In this document: in pieces, positions 5,913 through 13,644 of the stretch
Layout: each line of letters opens with the position of its first letter
Position numbering within the stretch: the first letter of the stretch is position 1
NCBI RefSeq assembly: GCF_016294135.1
Contig: NZ_JAEDCO010000035.1
Span: 1-15,152 of the forward strand
Source: Methanobrevibacter ruminantium
GTDB lineage: Archaea; Methanobacteriota; Methanobacteria; Methanobacteriales; Methanobacteriaceae
DNA length: 15,152 nucleotides
Direction of reading: 5' to 3'
Position numbers and translations under genes: made by a program
The notes under the pieces: model-generated
What the model saw: the letters and a program-made list of their open reading frames with translations, nothing else
The model's database searches: none
What the model was told of the DNA's origin: nothing

Positions 5913-7940
5913 TTATAAAACCACATGTAAGCTAGTTAAAATTAGGTTTACTATAAAACCCATTGTAAAAGCAAGAACTATGCTCATTACAGCAATCAAA
6001 CCAGCTAACTTAACACCTCTTTCCTTAATCATAATCATCAATTGAGCTACACAAGGCAAGAACAAAGTCAATGTTACAGAAGCAACAAGCAATTGAACTC
6101 CTGTCAATTGATTCTGAATTGTCATAAGTCCTGCTGCACCAAAGTCTCTTCTAAAGAATCCGAGCACAAATGAGGAACTTGTTGAAGTTGGAAGACCAAT
6201 TGCATTGACTACCGGGCTGATGCAAGAAATGATCCATTGGAATATTCCGCATAAGTCAAGAGCCCAAATGATTACACTGATCAATATGAATATTGGAATC
6301 AATTCCTTGATATACATTACAAGACGTGTCCAAGTCTTTTTAGCGATATGAGACAATTTAGGCCATCTTAAAGGAGGCAATTCCATAAAGAAGCTTGGCT
6401 GTGCACCTGGAACAAATCTTTTTGCAAGGAATCCTATGACAACAAAGTTGAATAGGATTACAGCAAACCAAATCCAAATGGCATTTTGATGTTGGGATAA
6501 GAGTGCCATAATAACCCCCAATTGTGCAGAACAAGGAATTGTAAGAGCCATAAGCATTGTAGCAATGTTTCTCTCCCTTCTTGTTTCCAGTGTTCTTGTA
6601 ACCATTGTTGCCATACTTCCACAACCAACTGCAAGCACAAATGGAATAACACTTCTACCGCTCAAACCGATTTTCTTAAATCCGTTATCCACAAGCAGTG
6701 CAAGCCTTGGAAGGTATCCGCTGTCTTCAAGTATTGAAAATACAATAAAGAATAGGGATACAATCGGCAGGATAATACCGAATCCATAGGTTAAACCAAG
6801 TGTGACGATACCATATTCCCCAACAAAGAGGTTTTGAATCGGTACCCATGGAATGTATTTAACAACAACTGCAGTTACTGCGGGGTTAATGTACTGGCCG
6901 AAAATGGTGTTTTCCAAGAAATCAACAAGAATGCCTGCTCCAAGCACTCCAACTATCAGATAAAGTCCAAAGTAAAGCACACAGGCAAGTATGATAAGTC
7001 CATAAATCGGATGAATCATTATTCTGCTTAACTTTTCACCTAAACTATCCTTATCCTGAACATTTACATTATCAATAGTTGTATATTCTGATTTGATGTG
7101 TTTAGCATAATCAGCAAGCTTAAGCTTAGTCAAATACTTGACCGGTTGGTCAAATTTGTCCTTTTGAGCATCAATAACCTTTGATAATACTGCATAATCT
7201 TCTTTCTCTTTTACAAGGTCCTCGCTGTCTTCATCACCTTCAAGAAGAGAAACCGCCAAATATCTTTTAGAAACAGGGTAATTTCCCTTAATGTTATCCT
7301 TAATCTCAGAAATAGCTATTTCAATAGACTTTCCATAGTCTACATCAAGCAATGTTTTTGATTCGCTTACTATTTGATCTTCAATTGAATCATAGTTTAC
7401 AATTGTATGCTTCAATTCATCCAATCCCCTGTTTTCTGCAGCTGCAGTCAAGACAACTGGAATTCCAAGGTCCTGTGACAATCTTTCAGCGTCGATGGTC
7501 GCTCCAATCTTTTCAAACTCATCCATCATGTTTAAAACTAAAATAACCTCTTTTCCTGCATCAATCAACTGCAAGGTAAGGTCAATTGACTTTTCAATGT
7601 TTTTAGCATCAACTACGTGAACCATCAAGTCAAATTGCTCATCCAAAACCAATAATTTAGCTACTCTTTCCTCTTCTGTGATTGTATTCAAGTCATAAAG
7701 TCCTGGAGGGTCTGTTAAGTGGACTGTCTTGTTTTCATAGGTGAAATTACCTTCATCTATATCTACTGTGGTTCCAGGGTAATTTGAAACCATTGCAGTC
7801 ATACCAGTCAATTTATTGAATGTTAAGCTCTTCCCTACATTAGGACTTCCTATTAAAAGAACATTTTTGCGGTATGCTTTATCATTATTGATTGAATTTT
7901 CATCCTCTAGATCAATCTTAGAATTAGTATCCTTCCCCAT
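5913..7940 (-). CDS. feoB: Ferrous iron transporter FeoB
   Basis: This 675-residue inner-membrane Fe(II) importer has an N-terminal G-protein domain and a polytopic core. GTPase motifs: G1 GSPNVGKS (31-38), G2 Thr57/58 in YPGTTVD, G3 DPPG (77-80), G4 NMMD (137-140). A helical linker follows to about 300. The membrane part then carries the FeoB signatures EDSGYLPR (405-412), the Cys of AVGCGSMATMVTR (Cys440) and TIPCSAQLG (Cys470). Length is in the normal range and the frame is intact. The ATG is preceded by agaaggt. No separate feoA is present; the only FeoA-like domain in the window is the C-terminus of the regulator two genes downstream. A DtxR-box-like inverted repeat at 8108-8121 and a TATA box at 8087-8095 lie upstream, so repression by metal-loaded regulator is likely. 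Confidence 0.96.
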   Translation of the reverse strand: MGKDTNSKIDLEDENSINNDKAYRKNVLLIGSPNVGKSLTFNKLTGMTAMVSNYPGTTVDIDEGNFTYENKTVHLTDPPGLYDLNTITEEERVAKLLVLDEQFDLMVHVVDAKNIEKSIDLTLQLIDAGKEVILVLNMMDEFEKIGATIDAERLSQDLGIPVVLTAAAENRGLDELKHTIVNYDSIEDQIVSESKTLLDVDYGKSIEIAISEIKDNIKGNYPVSKRYLAVSLLEGDEDSEDLVKEKEDYAVLSKVIDAQKDKFDQPVKYLTKLKLADYAKHIKSEYTTIDNVNVQDKDSLGEKLSRIMIHPIYGLIILACVLYFGLYLIVGVLGAGILVDFLENTIFGQYINPAVTAVVVKYIPWVPIQNLFVGEYGIVTLGLTYGFGIILPIVSLFFIVFSILEDSGYLPRLALLVDNGFKKIGLSGRSVIPFVLAVGCGSMATMVTRTLETRRERNIATMLMALTIPCSAQLGVIMALLSQHQNAIWIWFAVILFNFVVIGFLAKRFVPGAQPSFFMELPPLRWPKLSHIAKKTWTRLVMYIKELIPIFILISVIIWALDLCGIFQWIISCISPVVNAIGLPTSTSSSFVLGFFRRDFGAAGLMTIQNQLTGVQLLVASVTLTLFLPCVAQLMIMIKERGVKLAGLIAVMSIVLAFTMGFIVNLILTSLHVVL

Positions 7941-8086
7941 TTTTACCTTCTCAAATATTGAATAAAACTACTTAATAATCTTTTACCTAAAACTAATTTT
8001 ATCCATCGATATTGAACAAAACCAGATAATATAAATCTATTTTTAATTTACTTACTTAATAATGTATATATGTAAAAAATTAGACT

Positions 8087-8095
8087 TATTTATAA
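8087..8095 (-). promoter_or_regulatory. Candidate feoB TATA box
   Basis: The minus strand reads ttataaata. It predicts a start near 8066 and a leader of about 125 bases. A second TATA-like stretch nearer the gene (8027-8037) would give a shorter leader, so the assignment is tentative. Confidence 0.4.
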
Positions 8096-8107
8096 GCTAA
8101 AAAGAAA

Positions 8108-8121
8108 TTAGGTAAACCTAA
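8108..8121. promoter_or_regulatory. DtxR-box-like operator upstream of feoB
   Basis: Perfect 6-2-6 inverted repeat TTAGGT-AA-ACCTAA. It resembles the TTAGG...CCTAA half-sites known for DtxR/IdeR operators and lies about 13 bp upstream of a TATA box in front of an iron-uptake operon that encodes a DtxR homologue. A lone half-site (acctaa) recurs at 7985-7990. Binding is inferred. Confidence 0.55.
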
Positions 8122-8154
8122 ATAATATTTTATTTCCTAATTATATAAATATTT

Positions 8155-8937
8155 CTATAAAAAGGATTTATCTACAACATCATCAATGGAAATTTCACAG
8201 GATTCCACATTTCTTTTGAAATGGGCTAAGTACTCTATATTCCCATTTTTCCCTTGGATTTTTGAAACGTCCAAATCAATTATATTATAACCATATTGTT
8301 TAAAATAAGTAATTATATCAAGAATAACATCCTTATGAACTTCCTTATCATTGATAATCCCTTTGAATTTATCAGCTATTTCCTTACCGCATTCAAATTG
8401 AGGCTTTATGAGAAATACCAATTCGAAATCCTCATCCTCAAAGGATATTCTGTCTATAATGTGCTTTAAGGAAATGAAGGACACATCTGATACAATTATA
8501 TCAATGTTTTCAAAGAGACCGCTTGGAGCGTTCTTGAAGTTCAATTGCTCATACAATTCAACTCTTTCATCATTCCTTAATGAATCTGCCATCAAGTCAG
8601 TTCCTACATCAATTGCAACTACCCTTTTAGCACCATGCCTTAAGGAGCAGTCGGTAAATCCTCCTGTTGATGACCCAATGTCCATAATGTTTTTATCTTT
8701 TAAGTCCAGATTAAATGAACCTATTGCACCTTCAAGCTTCAATCCGGCCCTTGATACATACTTGATGGAACTATTGTCAATTATTTCCACTTTATCGTGG
8801 TCTTTTACAATATAACTGGCTTTTGTAACTATCTTATCATTTACCTTCACATTGTTGGATTTGATCAATTCCTTTGATTTGGTTCTAGTGGAAACAAAAT
8901 TATTGCTCACCAAATATTTATCTAATCTCTCTTTCAT
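8155..8937 (-). CDS. tlyA: TlyA-family S4/FtsJ-type rRNA ribose 2'-O-methyltransferase
   Basis: This 260-residue enzyme probably methylates cytidine 2'-OH in rRNA using S-adenosylmethionine. An S4 RNA-binding domain (1-60, RLDKYLV...SRTKSKELI-like) precedes a Rossmann methyltransferase. The SAM loop is DIGSSTGGFTD (86-96). The catalytic K-D-K-E tetrad is complete: Lys67 (SRAGLKLEG), Asp151 (SDVSFIS), Lys178 (LIKPQFE) and Glu235 (GNIEYL), spaced as in the bacterial protein. The older name 'hemolysin A' is misleading. The ATG is preceded by ggtg. The gene stands alone; the feoB operator region begins 30 bp beyond its stop. The family is mainly bacterial, so old transfer into this lineage is likely but unproven. 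Confidence 0.92.
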   Translation of the reverse strand: MKERLDKYLVSNNFVSTRTKSKELIKSNNVKVNDKIVTKASYIVKDHDKVEIIDNSSIKYVSRAGLKLEGAIGSFNLDLKDKNIMDIGSSTGGFTDCSLRHGAKRVVAIDVGTDLMADSLRNDERVELYEQLNFKNAPSGLFENIDIIVSDVSFISLKHIIDRISFEDEDFELVFLIKPQFECGKEIADKFKGIINDKEVHKDVILDIITYFKQYGYNIIDLDVSKIQGKNGNIEYLAHFKRNVESCEISIDDVVDKSFL

Positions 8938-9378
8938 TAAAACACCAATTACATTGTAAAGAAAAAAATAGAATTTTTATAATTATAATCTATATTTTGT
9001 TCATTTTACTTATTAAAACTAGATGTTTATAAAAAATATAAAATAATAAAAAAAAGAAACGGAAATTCCACATGTAAAAAGCAAGGGGAAAAGTAGAAAT
9101 TGAATAAAAAAATAAAATGGGGAGAAAAGAAAAGAGAATTCATCTCTTTTCTTATTCATATTGTGTTTAAAAATACTAGCTAAGATTAAAAATAAAGAGA
9201 ATGAACCCTTAAACTTATTTTATTCTTTATAGTATATAAAATTTACTTGAAAAATAATAAATTTTAATTGATATGAATAAAATTTAAAAAAATTGTGTGT
9301 TTATTAAAAATTATTAAGAAAAATATTATTTTTTAAAAAAATATGAAAAAAATAGAAAAATAAAAAATAGATTATTGA
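8938..9378. other. 441-bp gene-free AT-rich spacer with a strong hairpin
   Basis: I see no convincing gene here. The region near 9332-9371 is a series of T runs on the minus strand just past the geranylgeranyl reductase stop, probably its terminator. A long perfect hairpin sits at 9127-9153, inside a slightly more G-rich island (about 9055-9160), listed separately. Confidence 0.6.
9127..9153. terminator. 11-bp perfect hairpin in the spacer
   Basis: The arms aagaaaagaga and tctcttttctt pair without mismatch around a 5-base loop (attca). On the minus strand a T-rich tract follows (9104-9117). It could be a terminator for read-through from the reductase gene, or the end of a small RNA. The structure is seen; the role is not. 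Confidence 0.4.
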
Positions 9379-10572
9379 TTAAAATAGAATCTTAAACAAT
9401 TTAGTAAACTTCAATGAAAGGCGAGGGGATATCTTTAAAAATACTTTTAGAACATCACTTGGAGTCATATTATTATAATCAAGCCCTATAAATGCATGAA
9501 TAATCTTATTTAAATCATCATCACTTAAAGAAGCATATACCTCATGAGCAATAGCCAATTTAGGAATAGCCCCTTGAGTGTATTCATCATATAATACTTC
9601 ATATTCACTAAGCCTTTCCGCTGAATAATCCTTAGCCCTAACGGCCCTTGCAGCCACTTGGCCAGCAGTCTTACCTCCAAGCATTCCCAAGATGATTCCT
9701 CCACCGGTGATTGGGTCTACTTGACCTGCAGCATCACCGCAAACCAATAGGTTATCGCTATAGATTTGACCAATCAATCCGCCAATTGGATCTCCACCTA
9801 CATTAAGTTCAACCGCCTTGGCATTTTTCAAAGGAGGATATGATTCAACGAATTCATTTAGGTATTCAATAGCTGGCTTTTTGCTTGTTGAAGGTATTCC
9901 AATACCTACATTTGCAATGTCATCTCCCTTAGGAAATACCCAAGCATAACCGCCACCTGCAAAAGCTCCTAAATGAAGCTCAATCAAGTCCATTCTCTCA
10001 CAATTGACTCCTGCCATTTCATATTGTACTCCAGACATCATATGCTTTGGCTTTTGTGTTGAGTTTATGCCAAATGCCTTAGCCACTCTGGATTCAGGAC
10101 CATCTGCAGCAATTACTATGCGAGCCTTTATTTCTATGATTTCTCCCATATGTTCACAATCGATGACATAAAAGGAACCTTCAGAATCCTCATCTTTCAT
10201 AATGGATTTTGCCAATGTCTTAACCATTATTTTAGCACCTGCTCTTGCAGCATCCATAGCCATATACTTATCAAAGACCTTTCTTTCAATGATATAACCT
10301 TTTTCAGGCAATATTGTCTCATCAAGGGTTAATCTTGTCCTATCTGGTGCAATTATAGTTCCCCCATTAATTCTTTGAACTGCCCATTGTGGATTTGGCT
10401 CAATTTCAAGCCATTTAAGACCATGATCATAAATGCCTTCAGCACATCTTTTAGGAGTTCCTATTTCTGACTTCTTATCTATCAAAATGACACTTGCTCC
10501 GCCTAAAGCAGCATGCTTTGCAGCAGCAGAGCCAGCAGGACCTGCACCAATTACTAAAACATCCGTTTCCAT
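9379..10572 (-). CDS. Digeranylgeranylglycerophospholipid (geranylgeranyl) reductase
   Basis: This 397-residue FAD enzyme saturates the double bonds of geranylgeranyl chains to give phytanyl archaeal membrane lipids. From the chosen Met it has the FAD Rossmann motif GAGPAG (9-14), the Cys-bearing signature KRCAEG near 42-47, the YAWVFPKGDDIANVG motif in the middle, and the second FAD motif GDAAGQVDPITGGG. Length fits the family. Start choice: ATGs occur at 10584, 10575 and 10572. The gatgat at 10580-10585 could serve as ribosome site for the inner two, 7 bases before 10572, and the METDVLVIGAGPAG start leaves a normal short lead-in. The outermost ATG has no such site. Two exact TATA boxes lie upstream. 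The gene is monocistronic in appearance, with T runs after the stop. Confidence 0.95.
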   Translation of the reverse strand: METDVLVIGAGPAGSAAAKHAALGGASVILIDKKSEIGTPKRCAEGIYDHGLKWLEIEPNPQWAVQRINGGTIIAPDRTRLTLDETILPEKGYIIERKVFDKYMAMDAARAGAKIMVKTLAKSIMKDEDSEGSFYVIDCEHMGEIIEIKARIVIAADGPESRVAKAFGINSTQKPKHMMSGVQYEMAGVNCERMDLIELHLGAFAGGGYAWVFPKGDDIANVGIGIPSTSKKPAIEYLNEFVESYPPLKNAKAVELNVGGDPIGGLIGQIYSDNLLVCGDAAGQVDPITGGGIILGMLGGKTAGQVAARAVRAKDYSAERLSEYEVLYDEYTQGAIPKLAIAHEVYASLSDDDLNKIIHAFIGLDYNNMTPSDVLKVFLKISPRLSLKFTKLFKILF

Positions 10573-10616
10573 CATAATTATCATCTTAAAGTGAATAAAA
10601 TTATATATTTTTTATT

Positions 10617-10640
10617 TATTTAAATTTTAGAATATTTAAA
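10617..10640 (-). promoter_or_regulatory. Two TATA boxes upstream of geranylgeranyl reductase
   Basis: TTTAAATA reads on the minus strand at 10617-10624 and again at 10633-10640. The nearer one predicts a start near 10596 and a leader of about 24 bases. The rest of 10585-10820 is plain AT-rich spacer with nothing else visible. Confidence 0.45.
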
Positions 10641-10820
10641 ATTTAGAATTATATTATAATTAAAAGAATATACTATTTATAGTTTTAGAAAATTAATAAA
10701 TGAAAATCATCCAAAAGCAATTGATTAAATAGAGATAATAAAATATGAAAAATAAAATTTGTAAAAAAAATTGGTAAAAAAAGAAAAAAATAGAATTTTT
10801 AAAAAAAAAACTAGAAAAAA

Positions 10821-11333
10821 TTATCCGGCAATTATATCAGAGAGATATTCCTTTTCAGATGCCGAAACAACAACTAACTTATCATCTTTTGCATATGCAA
10901 ATGTATAATATGGATATATTGTGAAAGTGTAAATGTAATTTCCACTTCTAAATTTGGTCACAGATTTAGGATGATAATCTAAATAACCGCAACTCCATTA
11001 ATGGTTTCACTATCCCCTCCAAAACGACGAGCAGTATCATCAGTTGCCTTATGGGTAGGATTTTTAGAAACAGATAATGAAACTGTATCATTTCCATCTG
11101 CATAATTTTTTATTTCTGAGAAATATGGTATATCATCAACAGTTTTTGTTATATTTTGTTGTGCTGTTACTTACAACTTCTTCAAAACCATCAGGAACAT
11201 TGAATTTGATTCCATCAACAGTTACTGAATTTCCAGTGTCAAAAATACTTCCAAGGTCTAAAGCATAGACCCCACCTACACTTACAATACCCTAAATAGC
11301 TAAAATCAATAGAGCAAATAGTTTTTTATTCAT
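10821..11333 (-). pseudogene. Broken small secreted protein gene
   Basis: Starting at ATG 11333 (with ggttgat upstream), the frame reads MNKKLFALLILAI, a signal-peptide-like segment, then TAG at codon 14 (11292-11294), then GIVSVGGVYALDLG... continuing the signal peptide and mature N-terminus. Two more lesions follow: an extra base near the T run 11143-11147 (one A too many in the coding sense) and loss of one base near 10988-10990. Piecing the frames together gives NVPDGFEEV..., TVDDIPYFSEIKNYADGNDTV, INGVAGYLDYHPKS and a C-terminus FAYAKDDKLVVVSASEKEY...IIAG ending in TAA at 10821. It resembles small exported proteins I associate with Methanobrevibacter, but I cannot name a function. The repaired length is about 170 residues. 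Confidence 0.75.
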
Positions 11334-11601
11334 TTTATCAACCTAAATAATTGTAATTGTATTTATATTTTTTTAATTAATATAGTTATTTATTTAAAAA
11401 TTTTGAAAATAATTATATAATTTTTAATTTTTTAACAATAATGATGAAAAATAATATTATAATGAAAAAGTTTTAAAAAATATTCAAAAGAAAAAAAGAC
11501 AAAATATAAAATTAAAATTTATAGAAAATAAAAAAAGAAAAATAAGAAATAAAAAAAGAAAAATAAGAAATAAGAAAAATAATTAAATAAAATTTTAAAA
11601 T
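11334..11601. other. AT-rich spacer, mostly T-run terminator sequence
   Basis: No gene is visible. The part just past the ferredoxin stop (11520-11600) is a chain of T runs on the minus strand, a likely oligo-U terminator for the flavodoxin-ferredoxin transcript. It includes a 21-bp unit present twice in tandem (11530-11550 and 11551-11571). Confidence 0.5.
11530..11571. repeat. 21-bp unit repeated twice in tandem
   Basis: Bases 11530-11550 are repeated exactly at 11551-11571 (seven A, G, five A, TAAGAAAT). A partial third copy may follow. This is low-complexity sequence and slippage is the simplest origin. Confidence 0.7.
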
Positions 11602-12360
11602 CTAAAAATAGAATTTAGGCTCTTTTCTTTCTGCATTAGCACTTTCAAATGCTGGCTTTTTATCTTTAAATGCCTCTCCAGTGAAAGCCCTTGCATTTTC
11701 TGGGCAAATGTTAATGCATGAAGTGCATCTTGAACATAAGTCAAGGTTCACATCTGCAGGATCATCATCAGGAATTGCTTTCTCAGGACAAACTCCTACA
11801 CATTCAAGGCAGAATACACATTTTGCTTCATCACAGCTTACAACAAATGGAAGTTGCTTATAATCAAGATAAGGCCTATTTCCAGGAATCTCAGCCTCTA
11901 AGGAAGTTCCAGCATCTATTTTTTCAATGCATTTTTGTGCAAACCCATTGATCTTTTCAATGTCATCCCCATCAGGCCTTCCCACTGCAACACCATCAAA
12001 TATGGAATGATGGCTTACGGTAGAAGCTGCTGCAATAACATCAAAGTTATTTTCATCCAATAAGTCAACAAGTTCAATCAATGCATCACTAACATGTGCA
12101 TTTCCATAATTTACAACAGCAATAGCTTTAGTATTGTCACCTGATAATCTGGATAACCTATCCCTTGCAGTTTTAGGAATTCGTCCTGCAAATACAGGCA
12201 TGCCAACTATGACAATATCATCTGATTCAAAATTCTTTTCATCATTAAAATACAATAAGTCACAAACAACACTTTCCTCTTCAAAATTGTTAGCTATTTG
12301 ACTAACAACTTTTTTTGTAGTTTCAGATGGACTGAAAAAAACTTTAATAATCTTGCTCAT
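11602..12360 (-). CDS. Flavodoxin-like protein fused to 2[4Fe-4S] ferredoxin (EFR1-type)
   Basis: This 252-residue cytoplasmic electron carrier has two parts. The N-terminal flavodoxin-like domain (about 1-150) has the phosphate loop region FFSPSETTKK (8-17) and GMPVFAGRIP (53-62). The C-terminal ferredoxin holds two [4Fe-4S] sets: Cys181, 184, 187, 191 and Cys209, 212, 215, 219, each ending in CP. FMN binding is likely from the family; partners are unknown. Start choice: ATG at 12360 has aggtg (12366-12370) with a short spacer; an in-frame TTG 36 bases upstream has no site and would add residues unlike the family. The gene begins 36 bp after the DUF3194-like gene and may be cotranscribed with it. 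Confidence 0.9.
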   Translation of the reverse strand: MSKIIKVFFSPSETTKKVVSQIANNFEEESVVCDLLYFNDEKNFESDDIVIVGMPVFAGRIPKTARDRLSRLSGDNTKAIAVVNYGNAHVSDALIELVDLLDENNFDVIAAASTVSHHSIFDGVAVGRPDGDDIEKINGFAQKCIEKIDAGTSLEAEIPGNRPYLDYKQLPFVVSCDEAKCVFCLECVGVCPEKAIPDDDPADVNLDLCSRCTSCINICPENARAFTGEAFKDKKPAFESANAERKEPKFYF

Positions 12361-12396
12361 TTTTTCACCTATTTTATAGAAATCAAATTCAATCAA

Positions 12397-12690
12397 TTAT
12401 CTGTAATGTTCGTTAATGTATTCATCAAGTTCCAAGTAAGACCCATCGATTACTTCATCGATTATTTCATCAGATAAGTCAGATAACTCATCTATGCCAA
12501 TCTCAACTGATGCATCTACATCAAGTTCCCCATTTTCATTAGGATAATCAATTTCAATGCTTACATCCATATCCAAGATTTCCTTTTGAGACCTTACTGA
12601 AGAAGAGATTTTCTTCACAATGGTTTCTGATAAAAAATTTGAAATGTCTTCAAGATCATCTTCTGATAATTCCTTAAGTTTTGATACCAT
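12397..12690 (-). CDS. DUF3194-like archaeal protein
   Basis: This 97-residue acidic protein (MVSKLKELSEDDLEDI... ending INEHYR) has alternating strand patterns (DMDVSIEIDYP, ELDVDASVEIGID) after an N-terminal helix. It matches what I remember of the small archaeal DUF3194 family, often encoded next to prefoldin beta, as here. No catalytic motif is visible. Start choice: ATG 12690 has aggtg (12696-12700) with a 5-base spacer. The open frame extends further upstream through AT-rich spacer but gives only low-complexity hydrophobic residues there. The 154-bp gap to pfdB contains T runs (a likely stop signal for pfdB transcripts) and weak TATA-like sequence (12750-12760), so a separate promoter is possible. 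Function unknown. Confidence 0.75.
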   Translation of the reverse strand: MVSKLKELSEDDLEDISNFLSETIVKKISSSVRSQKEILDMDVSIEIDYPNENGELDVDASVEIGIDELSDLSDEIIDEVIDGSYLELDEYINEHYR

Positions 12691-12844
12691 GTTAACACCT
12701 AAAAAAATAATGACAATAATTATAAAAAAATTATCGCTAAACAAACACGATGAATATAAAATAAAAAAAAAAATTATTTTATACAATACGAATTAAAAAA
12801 TTAAAAATAAAAAAAGAAAATAGAAAAAAATTAATTTAATCTAT

Positions 12845-13192
12845 TTACCCTTGAATTCCACCCATAGCTTGCTGGATGGTTGCTTGCATTTCTTCAAGCT
12901 TTTTCATGACTCTTTCTTCTTGACGGGTCATGGTTTGTTGTCTTAATTTAAGAGTTTCAACTTTATCTTCAAGCTCTTCTAAAGTTTCATTGCGTTCTAC
13001 TTTAATCAATAAGTTTCCTGCAGATTTGAATACTTCAGCCCCTTCGGGAGTCTTTTTAAGTTCTTCAAGAGCAGTTTCAGTTTCTCTTAATTGAATGTCA
13101 ACATTTTGTTTTTGAATGGTTACAGCTTGAGCTTGTTGTTGTAATTGTTGGAATTGGTTTAATTGATGTTGTATATTTTGTGGAATTTCCAT
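12845..13192 (-). CDS. pfdB: Prefoldin subunit beta
   Basis: This 115-residue subunit of the archaeal alpha2beta4 chaperone holds unfolded proteins and passes them to the thermosome. N-terminal coiled coil IPQNIQHQLNQFQQLQQQ, a central beta-hairpin region (TPEGAEVFKSAGNLLIKV) and a C-terminal coiled coil (ELEDKVETLKLRQQTM...) are typical, as is the length. The ATG is preceded by aaaggtg. A consensus TATA box (TTTAAATA on the minus strand) lies at 13295-13302, and 158 bp separate it from pcc1, so it may have its own promoter within the conserved cluster. Confidence 0.96.
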   Translation of the reverse strand: MEIPQNIQHQLNQFQQLQQQAQAVTIQKQNVDIQLRETETALEELKKTPEGAEVFKSAGNLLIKVERNETLEELEDKVETLKLRQQTMTRQEERVMKKLEEMQATIQQAMGGIQG

Positions 13193-13294
13193 ATTTTCAC
13201 CTTTAATCTTTTTTATAATAATATTAGTTTAATTTTTAATTTTAAAATATAATTAGCTAATAAATCATTATATTATAATATATTATTAGTTAAA

Positions 13295-13302
13295 TATTTA
13301 AA
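13295..13302 (-). promoter_or_regulatory. Candidate pfdB TATA box
   Basis: The minus strand reads TTTAAATA, predicting a start near 13274 and a leader of about 80 bases. Position in the pcc1-pfdB gap fits. The surrounding DNA is almost pure A/T, which lowers confidence. Confidence 0.4.
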
Positions 13303-13350
13303 ACTATTGATTGAATGATATTTTTTATGATATTAAATAAATGAGAAAAA

Positions 13351-13620
13351 TTAACTTTCAGTCAATTCATTTATCTCAACAGACAGTTTTATCCATTTGA
13401 CAGCTGAATTGATTGATGCTCTAAAGGATGTTGCATCCTCTGCATCAATAGTGATTATGATAGAATTCTTATCCAATTTCAAATCCATGGAAGATCTGTA
13501 ATCAGGAGAAGTCTCAAATTCAAGCAATATGGAATCATAAACTATTTTAGCTTGCTTTTCTGTATCAAAATCAATGACAATGTCACTATTGATTGACTTT
13601 AATATATCACTTTCACTAAT
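13351..13620 (-). CDS. pcc1: KEOPS complex subunit Pcc1, with apparent AUU start
   Basis: Pcc1 is the dimerising subunit of KEOPS, which makes the t6A modification on ANN-decoding tRNAs. The 89-codon frame shows the family pattern: VIDFDTEKQAKIVYDSILLE, then SPDYRSSMDL, SIIITIDAEDATSFRASINS and VKWIKLSVEI, with the conserved RS and RA arginines. Length is normal and no internal stop occurs. No ATG, GTG or TTG lies in frame before the conserved region; the first is a TTG after residue 30. The ATT at 13618-13620 lies 6 bases after GGAGAG (13627-13632) and would give (M)SESDILKSINSD. Alternatives are a base lost near the start (GTG AAA GT... in another frame would join it with one added G), a base-call error, or read-through of the preceding gene's TAG, which is in the same frame 24 bases upstream. 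It follows the Brix gene closely. Confidence 0.8.
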   Translation of the reverse strand: MSESDILKSINSDIVIDFDTEKQAKIVYDSILLEFETSPDYRSSMDLKLDKNSIIITIDAEDATSFRASINSAVKWIKLSVEINELTES

Positions 13621-13626
13621 AAAAAT

Positions 13627-13632
13627 CTCTCC
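13627..13632 (-). promoter_or_regulatory. Shine-Dalgarno site that positions the pcc1 AUU start
   Basis: The minus strand reads GGAGAG, followed by 6 bases and then ATT in the Pcc1 frame. A GTG in another frame lies 10 bases after the site and opens only five codons before a stop. Confidence 0.6.
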
Positions 13633-13644
13633 TGAAAATCTATT

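Noticed and set aside
9019..9159. 46-codon minus-strand frame rich in Phe in the spacer beyond the reductase gene
   Set aside because: No ribosome site, and its Phe-rich composition is what T-rich spacer gives by chance; it also runs through the 9127-9153 hairpin.
11521..11580. Tandem 21-bp repeat considered as a CRISPR or iteron array
   Set aside because: Only two adjacent copies, no spacers, and purely A-rich composition.
12361..12396. 12-residue N-terminal extension of the flavodoxin-ferredoxin protein from a TTG
   Set aside because: It contains the aggtg site of the ATG at 12360 and has no site of its own.
12691..12786. N-terminal extension of the DUF3194-like protein giving a hydrophobic, signal-like segment
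   Set aside because: It is translated A/T spacer; a clear aggtg site positions the start at 12690.
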